Shown: piece after piece, positions 13,101 to 23,100 of the stretch
Layout: every line of letters begins with the position of its first letter
Position numbering within the stretch: the stretch's first letter is position 1
Assembly: GCA_000310025.1 (NCBI GenBank)
Contig: FN649758.1
Span: 1,000,133 to 1,064,132, forward strand
Direction: 5' to 3'
Length of the DNA stretch: 64,000 nucleotides
Source of the DNA: Ectocarpus siliculosus
Taxonomy: Eukaryota; Sar; Phaeophyceae; Ectocarpales; Ectocarpaceae
Notes under the pieces: generated by a model
What the model saw: the letters and a program-made list of their open reading frames with translations, nothing else
Database searches by the model: none
Told to the model about the DNA's origin: nothing
Made by a program: the position numbers and the translations under genes

Positions 13101-16100
13101 ATGTCTGGCCTAGTTTGAGTCGCCAGCCACATCAACGATCCTACCAGCTCACGAAACGGAAAGTCTGTCGCCACCTCATCCGCATCAAAATCAGAAAGCT
13201 TCACCCCCGAAGACATCGGAACGCTCTTACCTCCCACTACTCCATATTCTGCTGCTAGCTCGTCCGCGAAAGTCTGCTGAGAAATCGTCAACCTTCCGGT
13301 CTCCTTGTTCCTCTCGTAAAAGCACCCAGAATACCATCTCAACTCTCCCAGGTTCTTCACTGGCACGGACTTGTTAAGGTCGGCGCCAAACTTATCACAT
13401 CTCTCCCTCTCTCCCACAGCAAAAATGTCATCTACATGTACTACCAAAATCAAAACAACACATCCATCCTCAATCAAACGAAACACACAAGCATCGGCCA
13501 TGCACTGCTCAAAACCTAACGCCACTAAACACCTCTTCAGCATTGCATGCCACTGCCTAGATGCCTGTCTCAAGCCATACAGACTCTTGCCTAGTTTTAC
13601 AATCATTCCAGATAGAGCTCCACATCCCTGTGGCAAACGCATGTACACGTCCTCCTCCAACTCCGAGCGCACAAAAGCTTGCTCAATATCGAAATGACAC
13701 AAGTCGAGATTTAACTCGCACGCCAACGCAGCCAACATCCTAACACACGAAACAGAAACGGTAGGCGCGTACAGCTCTCCAAAGTCAATGTACTCTCTCT
13801 GCATATCACCTCTCGCTACAAGTCTCGACTTCACCTTGGTGGGCCATCCAAATTCATCTGCCTTCCAATCGAATACCCACTTAGCGTTAATTGCGTTCTC
13901 CACTAGTTGCTACTTCGCCGGAGTAAAAGTCCCTGCTTCCAACAAGCCGTAAAACTCCCTTTGCATAGAGTCGCTCCAAAGGTGCCGGTGCTCCGACGCC
14001 ATGGCCTCTTTGTAGCTCTTGGGGACACGAAGGTCGCTGGCCTGGCAGTGAGGAAGGTCAGGGCGTTGCTCCGGCGGGCGCTGGTCTCGCAGCGTGGCGT
14101 CGATGTCTTCCCGGTTGGCGAGGAGCGTGGCAAATGCGAGTGGAAAGCCCGCTCCTCCAGCCCCCGGGTCCACCGCTGCGAGTGCTCCCGCCTGTTCTCC
14201 GCCCCCCGCTCCCCCCGGCTCTCCGGCCTCCGCCCCCCCCAGCTCCCTGCGCTCCTCATCCACCGCGCTCCGAGCCTCCAGCATCGACACCAGAGTGTTC
14301 TTGTCTAGCATCGAGATGAGTCCTGTGCTGTGCCTCGTGCCCGATCTCGTTCGGCTTGGCAGCCGCGGGTCTATCATACCCTCGGCCTTTGTACCCGGGC
14401 GAAGCTGCCGCATGGCGTGAGCCGTAAGCGGGGGCATCGCGGGGTCCGGCGGCGGCGGCTGGTCTGGATCGAGGGTCGCCAACGGTGACGGCGAAGAGGC
14501 AGAAGACGGCTGGCCAGGGGCGGGGGTCGCCGACGGTGGCGGCGAAGTGGCAGAGGGCGGCTGTGAAGGCGTGGGAGCGGACGGCGGCGTGGTCGCTGGC
14601 GGCGGCGTTGCGGCAGGTGGCGTTGCGGCAGTCGAAGGCGTCGGTGCTGGGCCAAAGTTGATCGAGACGACCGGCGGCGTGAACGGGGGGGGTGTCGGTG
14701 CAGCGGTGATACCAGCGGAACCCCCCTCGCCGGCTGGCGCCGACGTCACCCACGACACGTTGTTGGTGTAGACGACGCGACCGGTGGACGCCTTGAGGAC
14801 CTTGACGGTGCCGCTCGGGTGGTTGTCGCCGCCGTTCAGGTAGAAGCAGAGGGTGGCCTGGTCGTCGAGCTTGGTGCGGCGATCCTCGCGCATGAAGCCG
14901 GGCTGGAAGAACGGCAGCACGCGGAATGGCCCTTGCTCGCCGGTGAACATCTCGTGCGGCGAGCGCCGCCCGGGGTTGGCCTTGGTCGCCGACTGGTTAA
15001 GAGCGTCGGCGGCCCACTTCGCCGATTCCATCCAAAGACGGTCACCGCGCTCGTCGAGGCCGGGGATGGAGGCGAAGTCGACGTTGAACACACGGCCAGC
15101 GCTGCGGCGGGCGGCCATGCCGGCCTTCATAATCCGCCAGATGGCGCTCTCGACGACGCCGTTGTACTTCGGAGTGCCAGGCGGGGTGAACTCGACGCCG
15201 ATGCCGTTGTCGTCGCAGAATTGCCGGAAGTCGCCACGGGTCCACTCGGTGCCGTTGTCGACGCGGAAACACTCGATGCGCCCGAGGTCGTACCGCCCCA
15301 CGTCCGCCAGCAGCCTTTTCGTTGCCGCCAGCGCGTCGGACTTCCGCCGGAGACCGTAGACCTTGTTCCACCGCGAGGCGCTGTCGACGGCGACGAACAG
15401 GTAGAGGTTGCCGCCCAGGGAAGGCACCAGCGGTCCACACAAGTCCAGGTGAACACGCCCGAGTGGCTTGGACGCCCGCGCTCCCGGCCCCCGCGGCACC
15501 GACCCTCGCCTGCCCTTCGCCTTCATGCAGTCCGTGCACGGTTCCAGCTTGCCGGTGAGCACGATGCCTCTCTGCTGGGCGGTTTCTCTCAAAAGGGGCT
15601 CGCAAGCGTGGGCAAGGGAGCGGTGGAAGCGGTTGATGTCAACGGACTTTTCAGTCGAACCAAGAGCAAACGGGGACGCACCAGGGCCAAGCGCGGCCGC
15701 ACCGAAGTCAAAATCAGCACCCCCATCAATGCTATCCAAAACAGCAGCTACATTCGCAGCATCAGTCTCAGGGATAAACGCGGGGAAAAACTCTTGATAC
15801 GGGGTGTCATCATAGCCATCCATGAGCTGCTCGTCGGTGAGCACACTCGTGTCTCCAAGATCCATACCCGGAAAAGTACCCACACAAACAAACTCGGACG
15901 CCGAAGAAGGTACTACGCCGGCAGAGCCGGCGGGCGGGACGCTGTCACTCGCAGGTCCTACACTGGTGGGACCAGTGGGCGTGACGCTATCAGTCGAAGG
16001 TACTACGCTGGTGGGACCAGCGGGCGTGACGCTCTCACTCGAAGGTACTACGCTAGCAGAGCCAGCGGGAGGGAAACGCAACACGGACACCAATGATTCC

Positions 16101-19100
16101 GCGGAGCCCCCTTTTTGGGAAGGGGAACGCGTGGAGCCAACGGCGGGGGCGGAATCGGGGGCAGTCACGAATGCAGGCAAAGCAGAAGAGTCTACTATAG
16201 TTGCAGATGGGTCGTATGGTAAGCGCATGGCATATGCTGCAGACGCTTTTTCCTCCCTAGCAAATAGCAGTCCATTTTGGAGGGTTGCACCACGCTCGTC
16301 GTGCAGGATTTGTTGCTTTCGAGAAACTGCATGCGTTGAAAACAAATTGAAGCTCAGGTTCTCTACTACAGACACGTCAGTCAGCTTAACACACATCGTC
16401 GTTTTTTCACCGTTCTCATCCTCCTGAAAGAAACTAAGGTTGATGCTACCGATAGCTTGCACTTCTAGCAGTCGACCATCACCTACGACGACATACTTCC
16501 TATTTGCGGGGATCTCCTGCAGATCGTACATGTGTAGACTACTGTTGGTAAAACTGTTGCTTGCACCTGAATCAGCTACCCATCTCTCGCTACCAGGCGG
16601 CCCCTCACTAGATTCCACACTCAGCAAAGACGAAGCAGACGCAGCAGACTCAACTCCAATCGTCACTCCTATCCTACCAAAAAAATCTTCGGGGTGAGAC
16701 TTGCCTAGGGGCACCGATTGTGCCGTGCAGAGGTGGAGGTAGCCCGAAGATGGAGGCGCGCCAGGAGAAGGGGCAGAGGACGAGGAGGAAGCGGTGCTGC
16801 TGCTGCCCGCGGGGGGGGGCTGACGTGGCTGCTCGGATGATGAATCTTGACCGGCGGGAGGGTAGTAGACGTAGTGGATCCCGCCGTCAGATGAACGGCT
16901 GTCTTCGTACCCGGAGGAGTAGCTGTAGCTGTCCCCGCCGCCGGCGTAGTGGGCGTACCCGGCGTCGTGGTAGCCGTCGTCGTAGGAGTAGCCTTCGTCG
17001 TAGTCGCCGTAATCTTCGTAGTAGCCACCATCATCGTGGGCGTAGTACACAACGTACGCCTGCTCTCTTCCGTGGCCAGAACGCGCGTGCCCCGGGCCTC
17101 TCCCTGCCCGATCTCTCTCGGCACGCCCGTCGCTGCTGTGGCGTCCCGCGGGCCCACGACCCCCCGGGGGACGCCCCAGACGACCACCAGGCCCACGTCC
17201 ACGAAGAGGTCGCGGGGGGGGTGAGGCTTGGCTCCAGCCACCGCCACCATGACCGGTGTGGTGCTGCTGCTCTATCCTCACCCATCGCCCGCCACCGCGG
17301 CCGGGTCCCGGCGGCGGTCTACCCCCTCGCTGGCTACCGCCGCCACCGCGGCTGCCGCCGCCCGAGCGACGTTCCTCGGCGCCCTCTCTCGAACGCGCAC
17401 GCCGCAGTTGCTGCTGGAGACGACACTGCTCGTTGGTGTGAAGCTCGGACTGGTGGTAGCGGCAAAATCCGCCGGGGTCGTCGTTGAACACGTCATTATT
17501 TTTCTTCTCTCCGTCACGATTTTGGCCGCCAGCTGCTGCCTGACCGCCGTCTTGACCCCAGGATGCCCCCCCACTGCCCCCGCCGCGTCGGCTCATGCCG
17601 GATGCGGCGAGAGCGAGCTCCACCTCGCGCCTCTCCCCCTTGCTCCTCTCGCGCTCCATCTCCACGTGGGCGTCCCTCACCACAGTCTCAAGGGTACGCA
17701 ACGTCAGGACATCATGGGCAAGCAGTATTCCTTTTTGCACGGCATACAACGAAGAGGGAAGGCCACGAGCAATGTCTTTGTTGGCATCTGTTTCATCCTT
17801 AATCGTGCCTACAGATGCGAGACGCAGGCGAAGGGCCTCTGAGCGGGCAATGTAATCCTGTGGACTCTCGGACTCTTTCATCTCCAACTCCTTCCAGTCC
17901 TGCTCCAACCTCGACTTTTCTGACTGCTTTTTCTCCTGATAGAACTCGGTCACTATTTTCCAGCCCTTTTGGGGACTCTCACACGCCAGAATCAAGCTCT
18001 GAATCGGGGGATACATAACCTTGCTTATGAGGATATTCCACAGTTTGAAAGACTTGTCTACCACTTCATTTCCAAAAAGTCTCCGAAGGTCTCCTACATT
18101 CACACCCCTCTTCCCGACCTTGACCTCGACCTCCAGTTCCAACGCATCATGCACACCCTCCTCCTGAAAATATGAAATCATCTTACCACGAAAAATATCA
18201 AACATAATGTACAAGTCCTGCTCCTTCTTTACACTACCAAGCCAAGGTTCGATTTCTGAGCCTGGATTGACACGTAACGTGCCTGAGCGGGCAAAGCCCT
18301 GTTGTTGAGCGATGGCCTCAGCTGTCGCCTTGGCCGCTTGCGCCACGATGTGTGCGACGCTGCTGGGGTCGTTGAATGTGGCTGGTGTACCCTGGCTGGA
18401 GGGTGATGGTTGGTTGCCAGTAGGTGGGACTGGGTTGCCGGTTGGAGTGGCTGGGTTGCCGGCTGGTGGTTGGGCAATGGTGACTTCACCCTCGTTGATC
18501 CTGTTGGCTTCGAGTTCGGCTTGCACTCGTTGCTGGACGATCTCCTCCACTTTTTGTTGTAGCTCTTCCCCGCTGAGGGCGGAGAGGTCGATGTCCTCCA
18601 TGGTGTTTGGTGTTGTGGGAGTCTACCGATTGCGCGTGACTGCACAACCCCCGGATGGCTACGCCCGCGCGCAGATACCGTGATATCGCACTAGTGTGAA
18701 AGGTAAACTACGCGGGGTGCAGCAAGCACGTTCTGGACGTTACTTGGGGCACTGGGTAGTCGGCCGTGTTAGGCCGAGAGAGAGAGATTGAGAGAGAGTT
18801 GGAGAGAGAGTGGGAGAAGGAAACTTGATTGGAGAGAGACGGTGGTGGTGGTGGAGAGAGAGAGGAAGAAGTGAGCGCAGCACGCACGCAAGCTTCATCG
18901 CACCAACCACGCCAAAAGGGTCCCCGTGACCGCACCGATGGTACCCTGCAACACACGAAATTCCCAACACGTATCCCCCTGGGATCCTCACGACCAGATA
19001 CTGCTGCGAGTATATCTAACACACTTGGCCGCCCTTGCGGGAAATATACGATTCCACGAGGTGCATAGGAAAAACACCAAAACGACAACCAACCTACATC

Positions 19101-22100
19101 ACGGATCCCCGTGGCGTACGCCTTGTACATCGCCGTCACGTGGGGGATAATGTCCATGGACTCGTCCTGGCCAGTGATCGCGCGGTTGCTCCCGAAAGTC
19201 AGCAGGTCCTTAAGCTCCTCCCGAATGGTAGAGACGACCTTCCGGAACTTCTCCCACAACTCGTTGTCGTTGGAGAAGACCTTCGGCATGTCACGGAGAG
19301 CCTGCGCGAGCTCCTTCGTGCGCCTCTTCGACTGGGCGAGGAACTTCGGGATGAACTGGGGGGGGGGGGTTGAGAAAGGGAGGGCGAGGGGCGCATGGAA
19401 GGCAATGTTCAGAGTTGTCAGTTCCAGGCTTGAAGAGTACAAAAGAGCATCAGACGCGTGTGTGGGTGTTGAAGATGGGGAATAGGCGAGGATAGCTTTT
19501 GGCGCAAGAAGGCCTCACACCTCGGGAGGCTACCGTACCCCCAAGTCGCCACGTTACGATTGCAACACTACGTGCAAGGTGGATTTTCCAAAGAGTGTCC
19601 CAAGTATCGGGGGGTGGTGGGCAAGTGGGTCTCGTCCTTTCACGGGGGGGCGCCAATAAAAAATGGTTTCCCTTGGACGTTAGTCAGGACGAAATGAAAC
19701 ACTGGGCACATGACAAAATCTCCAACTTGTGGTGATGGGAACTTTTCTCGGCGGTTTTGCGTACACGAGCGAAGCAGCTTGAGAACTTACGGAAGGAAAC
19801 GAAACAAACATGAATACACGAGAGGGATGGAGCCTCGCCCCACCGGGACCTCACTCCGCCTAGAACGTTCGCTCTCTCCTTATTAGCCAAACTACGAAAA
19901 TCTCGAATGTGTCTCGCTTCGGCCTGTCAGGTGCTCCTATTTGGGTAGGGCGCGGGTTGGTATTCTATTTTGGGGTGACTACGGTGTGCACCGTAGGAGG
20001 AAAGGCGAAGCAACAATATGCTGGAATGAATTCCTGTGAAGGCTTGTTCCTTGATGACCCCGGCTGATACGTGAAACGTCAGCACCGAGAGATTTAAAGA
20101 CTGCACCAGAATTATATGAGACGAACACAAACAAACGGTTGGTTCCACGAAACCCATTTCCTTCGTCGATTGTCGGGAAACGATCGAAATTGCGCGAAAT
20201 ACTTACCTTCTGTTTTCGGCTCTGGGAGGTCGGCTGGATACTGAGCATATATTTTCTTCGTGTTAACCTACACTGAATTTTTAACGCTTTCGCCACTGGC
20301 CCTAAGCACAAAAAACATCTGCATCGGACTAGACGGTCGCCCCGATGGTCCAGTGGTATCTTCGTAAACCGCTAGTCGCAAACGCAGTGAGTTCGAATTC
20401 CCGTGGCGTGAAAATATCACAAAATTTCGAAATATAGCTGAAAAAGCTACTTCGACGGTAGCACCGTCGACGAGGGAAAGGATGGCTGGACCCTTCTCGC
20501 GACAACAAATATAACTCAGCACGCACCGCAGGAGGAAGGTGGCGCACGAAAATATATAAAAACAAGAAACAAACCCTGGTGTCTACCTGTGGCCCTGCAT
20601 GGTTGTAGTTGTACGAAAACACACACTGAAAAGTGGGGGGACTGTCGCCATAATGTAAAGGACGAAAACAACAAACATTGGAATGCATTTCTCAATGCAT
20701 CCCGTGAAGTTCTCTGCTGGGTCAACGACAGTAATATCGTGGACATGCCCTCCCACATGTGGTGTGTTGAAAAAAATCTACTTCATAGCTTCAGAGGATG
20801 ATGCCTTTGACAACTTGCTGGGGATATTGCGGCAATTTTTTTAATCTACCTCCATTTCTATTCTGGAATACAGCAAGTTGCTGTTTCGGAAATATATCAG
20901 CTATTTTTGCAGTGTACGTGCAAGACTTGATACCAATGCACGTGCAACACTTGGTACCATGTGGTGTTGGGGGTTGTGAGTGTCAAGTGATATATTAGAA
21001 AAGGTTGGTTTCATAGTCTAAGGGAAAGAAGGGCAGAGCAATGTGAATCTGAATGTGTTTGATTGGGCATCGTCCATAAATTTCTTTGTGGTGTAGTCTA
21101 CTGCTGCTGTAGTGGGGACGACTACACGACTACCCAAGAGGTCAAATCAAGCGGACGAACCTCCCTGTTTCTTGCGGACCAGGTACGTCGGGTGTGTTGA
21201 TCCATTTTGTTGAGACCACCTCGCATGTCGTAGCCATGTCGTTGAGCATCATTTGTGAAGGAGTACAGCAGTATTCATGAATAGATTGTATAATATTTGT
21301 TCAGTTTTAGGGACACCATACGCACATGAGCATGCGTGCAAAGGTACACACCCGTCCATTGAGAACTCTAAAAATGTGCTCAAAATGTCGCAAAATCCAA
21401 TTTTGGTATGTATCCACACCCTACGAGAAAATCAAAGACACCTACCTGCTGAACTCTCTCTGCCTGGATTTCGACGATGCGCCCGACCAGCGTGTCGAAG
21501 CCCCAGTACTCCTTCTCGATGCCGGCCATCTCCGAATTGGTTTGGAAGAATTGCCTCTCCCTTGCCCGCACTTCCTCAGCGGGCGTGTCTTCCTCCACCT
21601 CAATGGGCGTGCGGTTGACAATTGACAATGGCGATGAAACCAAGGCTTAGCTGCACGTGGCCGGGCCCCATCCGGAGCTTGGCTTTGATCCCGCACCCGG
21701 CTTTGATGTTGTCGGTCTTGGTGACAACACCGAGGGTGCGCCGGCCGTCAGGGTCATACTTCTTGGCGAGGGCGATCGCCTCGGCGTTGGCGAAGTCGTC
21801 CATCGCCGGGATCACCACCAGGATCACCATGTTGTCGTTCTCGATGAACTTCTTCACGAGATTGACGGTCTCGGTGTGGATGTCCTGCGTGCCGTCGGGG
21901 GAATTGTGAGTGATGTCCGGCAGGTCGATCAGCGTCAGGGTCGGGCCTGAGGGCCGAATGATCTTGAGGTAGATCGGTTTGGCGCTCACGGCGGTGCCGT
22001 CGCCAGCGAGCTCGTTCGTGAGCCTCTCGATATCGGTTGAGATTTCATCGATGCCGATGATCTTGCCTTTGGAAAGATCGGCTTGGCCGCCGATAACAGC

Positions 22101-22361
22101 GTGGGGCTCTGCCCCCGGAACAGCCACCAGGCTGAGCACCAGCGGCACCCTAGTTGTGATGTTTTGCCCACGAGGCAACTTCATGCCCCCGAGGGCTTCG
22201 AGCACGGACGACTTGCCGGCACTCTGAGCCCCGGCCACCACGACCCCCGGAATCTTGACCTCTTCGTTGTTCTGCAAGAGCGCTCGCAGCTGCTCGAGTG
22301 CCCCGAGCTCCCCACTGAGACGGTTCTCAATCTCATTGTCGATAGCGCCTGATGATGACAT
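10114..22361 (-). CDS. Dynamin-like large GTPase, interrupted by copia in an intron and frameshifted in the GTPase exon
   Basis: The gene runs right to left in four exons with consistent phase 0: 22361-21446, 19355-19098, 11402-10836 and 10374-10114. Exon 1 holds the dynamin GTPase: P-loop GAQSAGKSS at residues 44-52, the TTRVP switch, DLPD at 146-149 and TKTD at 214-217. Exons 2-3 encode the stalk (middle) region and exon 4 the GTPase effector region (LQRWLAED). No PH or proline-rich domain is present. The intact form would be about 664 residues, in the range of Drp1/Vps1/Mx-like proteins that remodel membranes. A 7-bp tandem duplication at 21615-21628 shifts the frame within the GTPase domain; removing seven bases makes exon 1 exactly 303 codons. 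It is therefore either a recent pseudogene or carries an assembly error. The start Met (SSSGAIDNE) lies just before the conserved N-terminus. A truncated relative lies at 60,811-62,748. Confidence 0.8.
11910..12234 (-). repeat. 3' LTR of the copia element
   Basis: This copy is identical by eye to the 5' LTR over 325 bp. It is immediately preceded, in element orientation, by a G-rich polypurine tract. Confidence 0.95.
12235..12242 (-). other. Polypurine tract of the copia element
   Basis: AGGGGGGA directly abuts the start of the 3' LTR in element orientation, the expected position of the plus-strand primer. Confidence 0.75.
12488..13903 (-). CDS. Copia reverse transcriptase / RNase H
   Basis: This 471-codon frame is in phase with the upstream polyprotein and separated from it by one TAG. 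It begins with the copia RT landmark KWVFDWK and carries LVARGD. The catalytic HVDD box sits near residues 156-159, where His replaces the usual Tyr. RNase H motifs follow: DADFA, TEAEYVALGD, DNQGAIQLA and KHIDVRHHFLRE. It contains no further stops or frameshifts, so the domain looks functional if it is translated by readthrough or if the stop is not present in transcripts. Confidence 0.93.
   Translation of the reverse strand: MENAINAKWVFDWKADEFGWPTKVKSRLVARGDMQREYIDFGELYAPTVSVSCVRMLAALACELNLDLCHFDIEQAFVRSELEEDVYMRLPQGCGALSGMIVKLGKSLYGLRQASRQWHAMLKRCLVALGFEQCMADACVFRLIEDGCVVLILVVHVDDIFAVGERERCDKFGADLNKSVPVKNLGELRWYSGCFYERNKETGRLTISQQTFADELAAEYGVVGGKSVPMSSGVKLSDFDADEVATDFPFRELVGSLMWLATQTRPDIANAVRAVARYCASPKLVHWNAAMDILGYARRTSHFGISFQRGTVEGFSLQGYADADFASKAADRRSVSGGIVTCGGGAVSWFSRTQKCVTLSTTEAEYVALGDIVKEILFLRQIWRFMLPQVGLPCIPVFEDNQGAIQLAQNPISNSNSKHIDVRHHFLRELVERKEISVMHVPSPYQRADFLTKSLPKDAFESHRDFAMNLA
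13901..13915 (-). promoter_or_regulatory. Candidate leaky stop between integrase and reverse transcriptase
   Basis: On the minus strand the sequence reads AAG TAG CAA CTA GTG, in the same frame as both flanking coding parts. TAG followed by CAACTA fits the STOP-CAR-YYA consensus known from tobamovirus-type translational readthrough. It may instead be a simple nonsense mutation of a sense codon in this copy. Confidence 0.55.
13910..18601 (-). CDS. Copia Gag-protease-integrase polyprotein
   Basis: This open frame has 1,563 codons, starting 95 bases inside the 5' LTR. Gag (about residues 100-360) has a helical capsid region. A zinc-knuckle variant C-x2-H-x4-H-x4-C sits at 380-393, followed by an RGG/Gly-rich segment and a Tyr/Asp/Gly-rich segment (about 515-580). 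The aspartic protease has DSGA at 677-680. A pre-integrase zinc motif (H...H...CTDC) precedes the integrase, whose catalytic residues D1053, D1115 and E1151 give the D-x35-E spacing. A Ser/Val/Pro-rich tract of about four 17-residue repeats lies between protease and integrase, and Pro-rich sequence follows integrase. The frame ends at a TAG after PAK, and the same frame continues as reverse transcriptase, so this is normally one polyprotein. Confidence 0.95.
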   Translation of the reverse strand: MEDIDLSALSGEELQQKVEEIVQQRVQAELEANRINEGEVTIAQPPAGNPATPTGNPVPPTGNQPSPSSQGTPATFNDPSSVAHIVAQAAKATAEAIAQQQGFARSGTLRVNPGSEIEPWLGSVKKEQDLYIMFDIFRGKMISYFQEEGVHDALELEVEVKVGKRGVNVGDLRRLFGNEVVDKSFKLWNILISKVMYPPIQSLILACESPQKGWKIVTEFYQEKKQSEKSRLEQDWKELEMKESESPQDYIARSEALRLRLASVGTIKDETDANKDIARGLPSSLYAVQKGILLAHDVLTLRTLETVVRDAHVEMERERSKGERREVELALAASGMSRRGGGSGGASWGQDGGQAAAGGQNRDGEKKNNDVFNDDPGGFCRYHQSELHTNEQCRLQQQLRRARSREGAEERRSGGGSRGGGGSQRGGRPPPGPGRGGGRWVRIEQQHHTGHGGGGWSQASPPPRPLRGRGPGGRLGRPPGGRGPAGRHSSDGRAERDRAGRGPGHARSGHGREQAYVVYYAHDDGGYYEDYGDYDEGYSYDDGYHDAGYAHYAGGGDSYSYSSGYEDSRSSDGGIHYVYYPPAGQDSSSEQPRQPPPAGSSSTASSSSSAPSPGAPPSSGYLHLCTAQSVPLGKSHPEDFFGRIGVTIGVESAASASSLLSVESSEGPPGSERWVADSGASNSFTNSSLHMYDLQEIPANRKYVVVGDGRLLEVQAIGSINLSFFQEDENGEKTTMCVKLTDVSVVENLSFNLFSTHAVSRKQQILHDERGATLQNGLLFAREEKASAAYAMRLPYDPSATIVDSSALPAFVTAPDSAPAVGSTRSPSQKGGSAESLVSVLRFPPAGSASVVPSSESVTPAGPTSVVPSTDSVTPTGPTSVGPASDSVPPAGSAGVVPSSASEFVCVGTFPGMDLGDTSVLTDEQLMDGYDDTPYQEFFPAFIPETDAANVAAVLDSIDGGADFDFGAAALGPGASPFALGSTEKSVDINRFHRSLAHACEPLLRETAQQRGIVLTGKLEPCTDCMKAKGRRGSVPRGPGARASKPLGRVHLDLCGPLVPSLGGNLYLFVAVDSASRWNKVYGLRRKSDALAATKRLLADVGRYDLGRIECFRVDNGTEWTRGDFRQFCDDNGIGVEFTPPGTPKYNGVVESAIWRIMKAGMAARRSAGRVFNVDFASIPGLDERGDRLWMESAKWAADALNQSATKANPGRRSPHEMFTGEQGPFRVLPFFQPGFMREDRRTKLDDQATLCFYLNGGDNHPSGTVKVLKASTGRVVYTNNVSWVTSAPAGEGGSAGITAAPTPPPFTPPVVSINFGPAPTPSTAATPPAATPPPATTPPSAPTPSQPPSATSPPPSATPAPGQPSSASSPSPLATLDPDQPPPPDPAMPPLTAHAMRQLRPGTKAEGMIDPRLPSRTRSGTRHSTGLISMLDKNTLVSMLEARSAVDEERRELGGAEAGEPGGAGGGEQAGALAAVDPGAGGAGFPLAFATLLANREDIDATLRDQRPPEQRPDLPHCQASDLRVPKSYKEAMASEHRHLWSDSMQREFYGLLEAGTFTPAK
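18697..19021 (-). repeat. 5' LTR of the copia element
   Basis: This 325-bp LTR starts TGTTAGATATACTCG and ends CCTTTCA in element orientation. It contains a long GA/CT-rich low-complexity section. No canonical initiator-tRNA primer-binding site directly abuts it; a GGTATCTGCGC-like motif lies about 17 bp inside, and its use as the primer site is uncertain. Confidence 0.95.
20339..20411 (+). other. tRNA-like / possible SINE head
   Basis: The sequence has an A-box-like TGGTCCAGTGG and a B-box-like AGTTCGAATTCCC at tRNA spacing, starting GCCCCGA. The acceptor and T stems do not pair well, so it looks like a decayed tRNA copy or tRNA-derived SINE within the first dynamin intron, not a working tRNA. 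Confidence 0.3.
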
Positions 22362-23100
22362 GAAGCTCGGTGTATGTAGAGATGGACTGCGTTGCGGACA
22401 GAATCGTCGACGTAGCTTGGAGGAAAGTCTGTGTATCCCGAGGTGCATGCTGTGGTGCTTGTGGGTCTCGTTGAACGGTGAGACGAAAGGTTGGAACCTG
22501 TGAACCGGCCATGTTGATCGGATAATTGGTGTATCATCTGGTGACTCTATCTGGCTCTATTTTTGTTCGCATTGATGTTGCCGTTGCCCAACGTCTCTAA
22601 TGCGCAGGCTTCTCGAAAGTCATGGCGTGCCGTAGTTCAGTCTTAGCGAGGGCTGTAAGGGAATAGATACTGCACCATCCGGTGTACGTAGTGACAATGA
22701 CCTGGGCAAAAATCACAAGCTCCACACGCCGAGGACAATCGATTCAGGCATGCACTCACGGGATCATGATGACAGAGATTGCGTGCACGTGAGCACAACA
22801 AAAAAAACACCAATATCCACAAAAAGGGTCTGCAGCTTTCTCCTTTGGGGTTAGCCCAAACCCTCGCACTGGCATGAATCATTGCGTATAGGCTTTCTTC
22901 TTGTTCAAGTCCTTTCCAACTCAAGGGCGGACACAGCTGCGGACGCACTCGGCGTGTCACGACTGACGGATATGTGTCACGACTGACGGGTATGGCACAA
23001 GAAGAACAGAGAAAAACACAGGGAGGCGTTTCGTTGTCAATCCCTGCTAGAAATAGACAACCATTGCTGGGGTATATATTGTAGATGGTATATATTGTAG
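22362..23100. other. Intergenic region between dynamin (minus) and ankyrin (plus)
   Basis: No gene is visible. Two short tandem duplications occur: GTGTCACGACTGACGG twice near 22,974-23,000, and GGTATATATTGTAGAT twice at about 23,071-23,103. The second is AT-rich and lies directly upstream of the ankyrin reading frame, so it could act as a core promoter element. Confidence 0.45.

Larger units (their letters stand above)
11910..19021 (-). mobile_element. Complete Ty1/copia LTR retrotransposon
   Basis: The element is 7,112 bp, bounded by two 325-bp direct LTRs that I read as identical, and flanked by the 5-bp duplication CACTT (11905-11909 and 19022-19026). The order on the minus strand is LTR, Gag, protease, integrase, reverse transcriptase, RNase H, LTR. 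Integrase preceding reverse transcriptase defines the copia group. Identical LTRs and clean target duplications indicate a very young insertion. It lies in the intron between the second and third exons of the dynamin-like gene, in the gene's own orientation. Confidence 0.97.

Noticed and set aside
14094-18018. Several long plus-strand frames (for example 14,819-16,096 and 16,720-17,487)
   Set aside because: They are antisense shadows of the copia polyprotein with Pro/Arg-rich composition and no domains.
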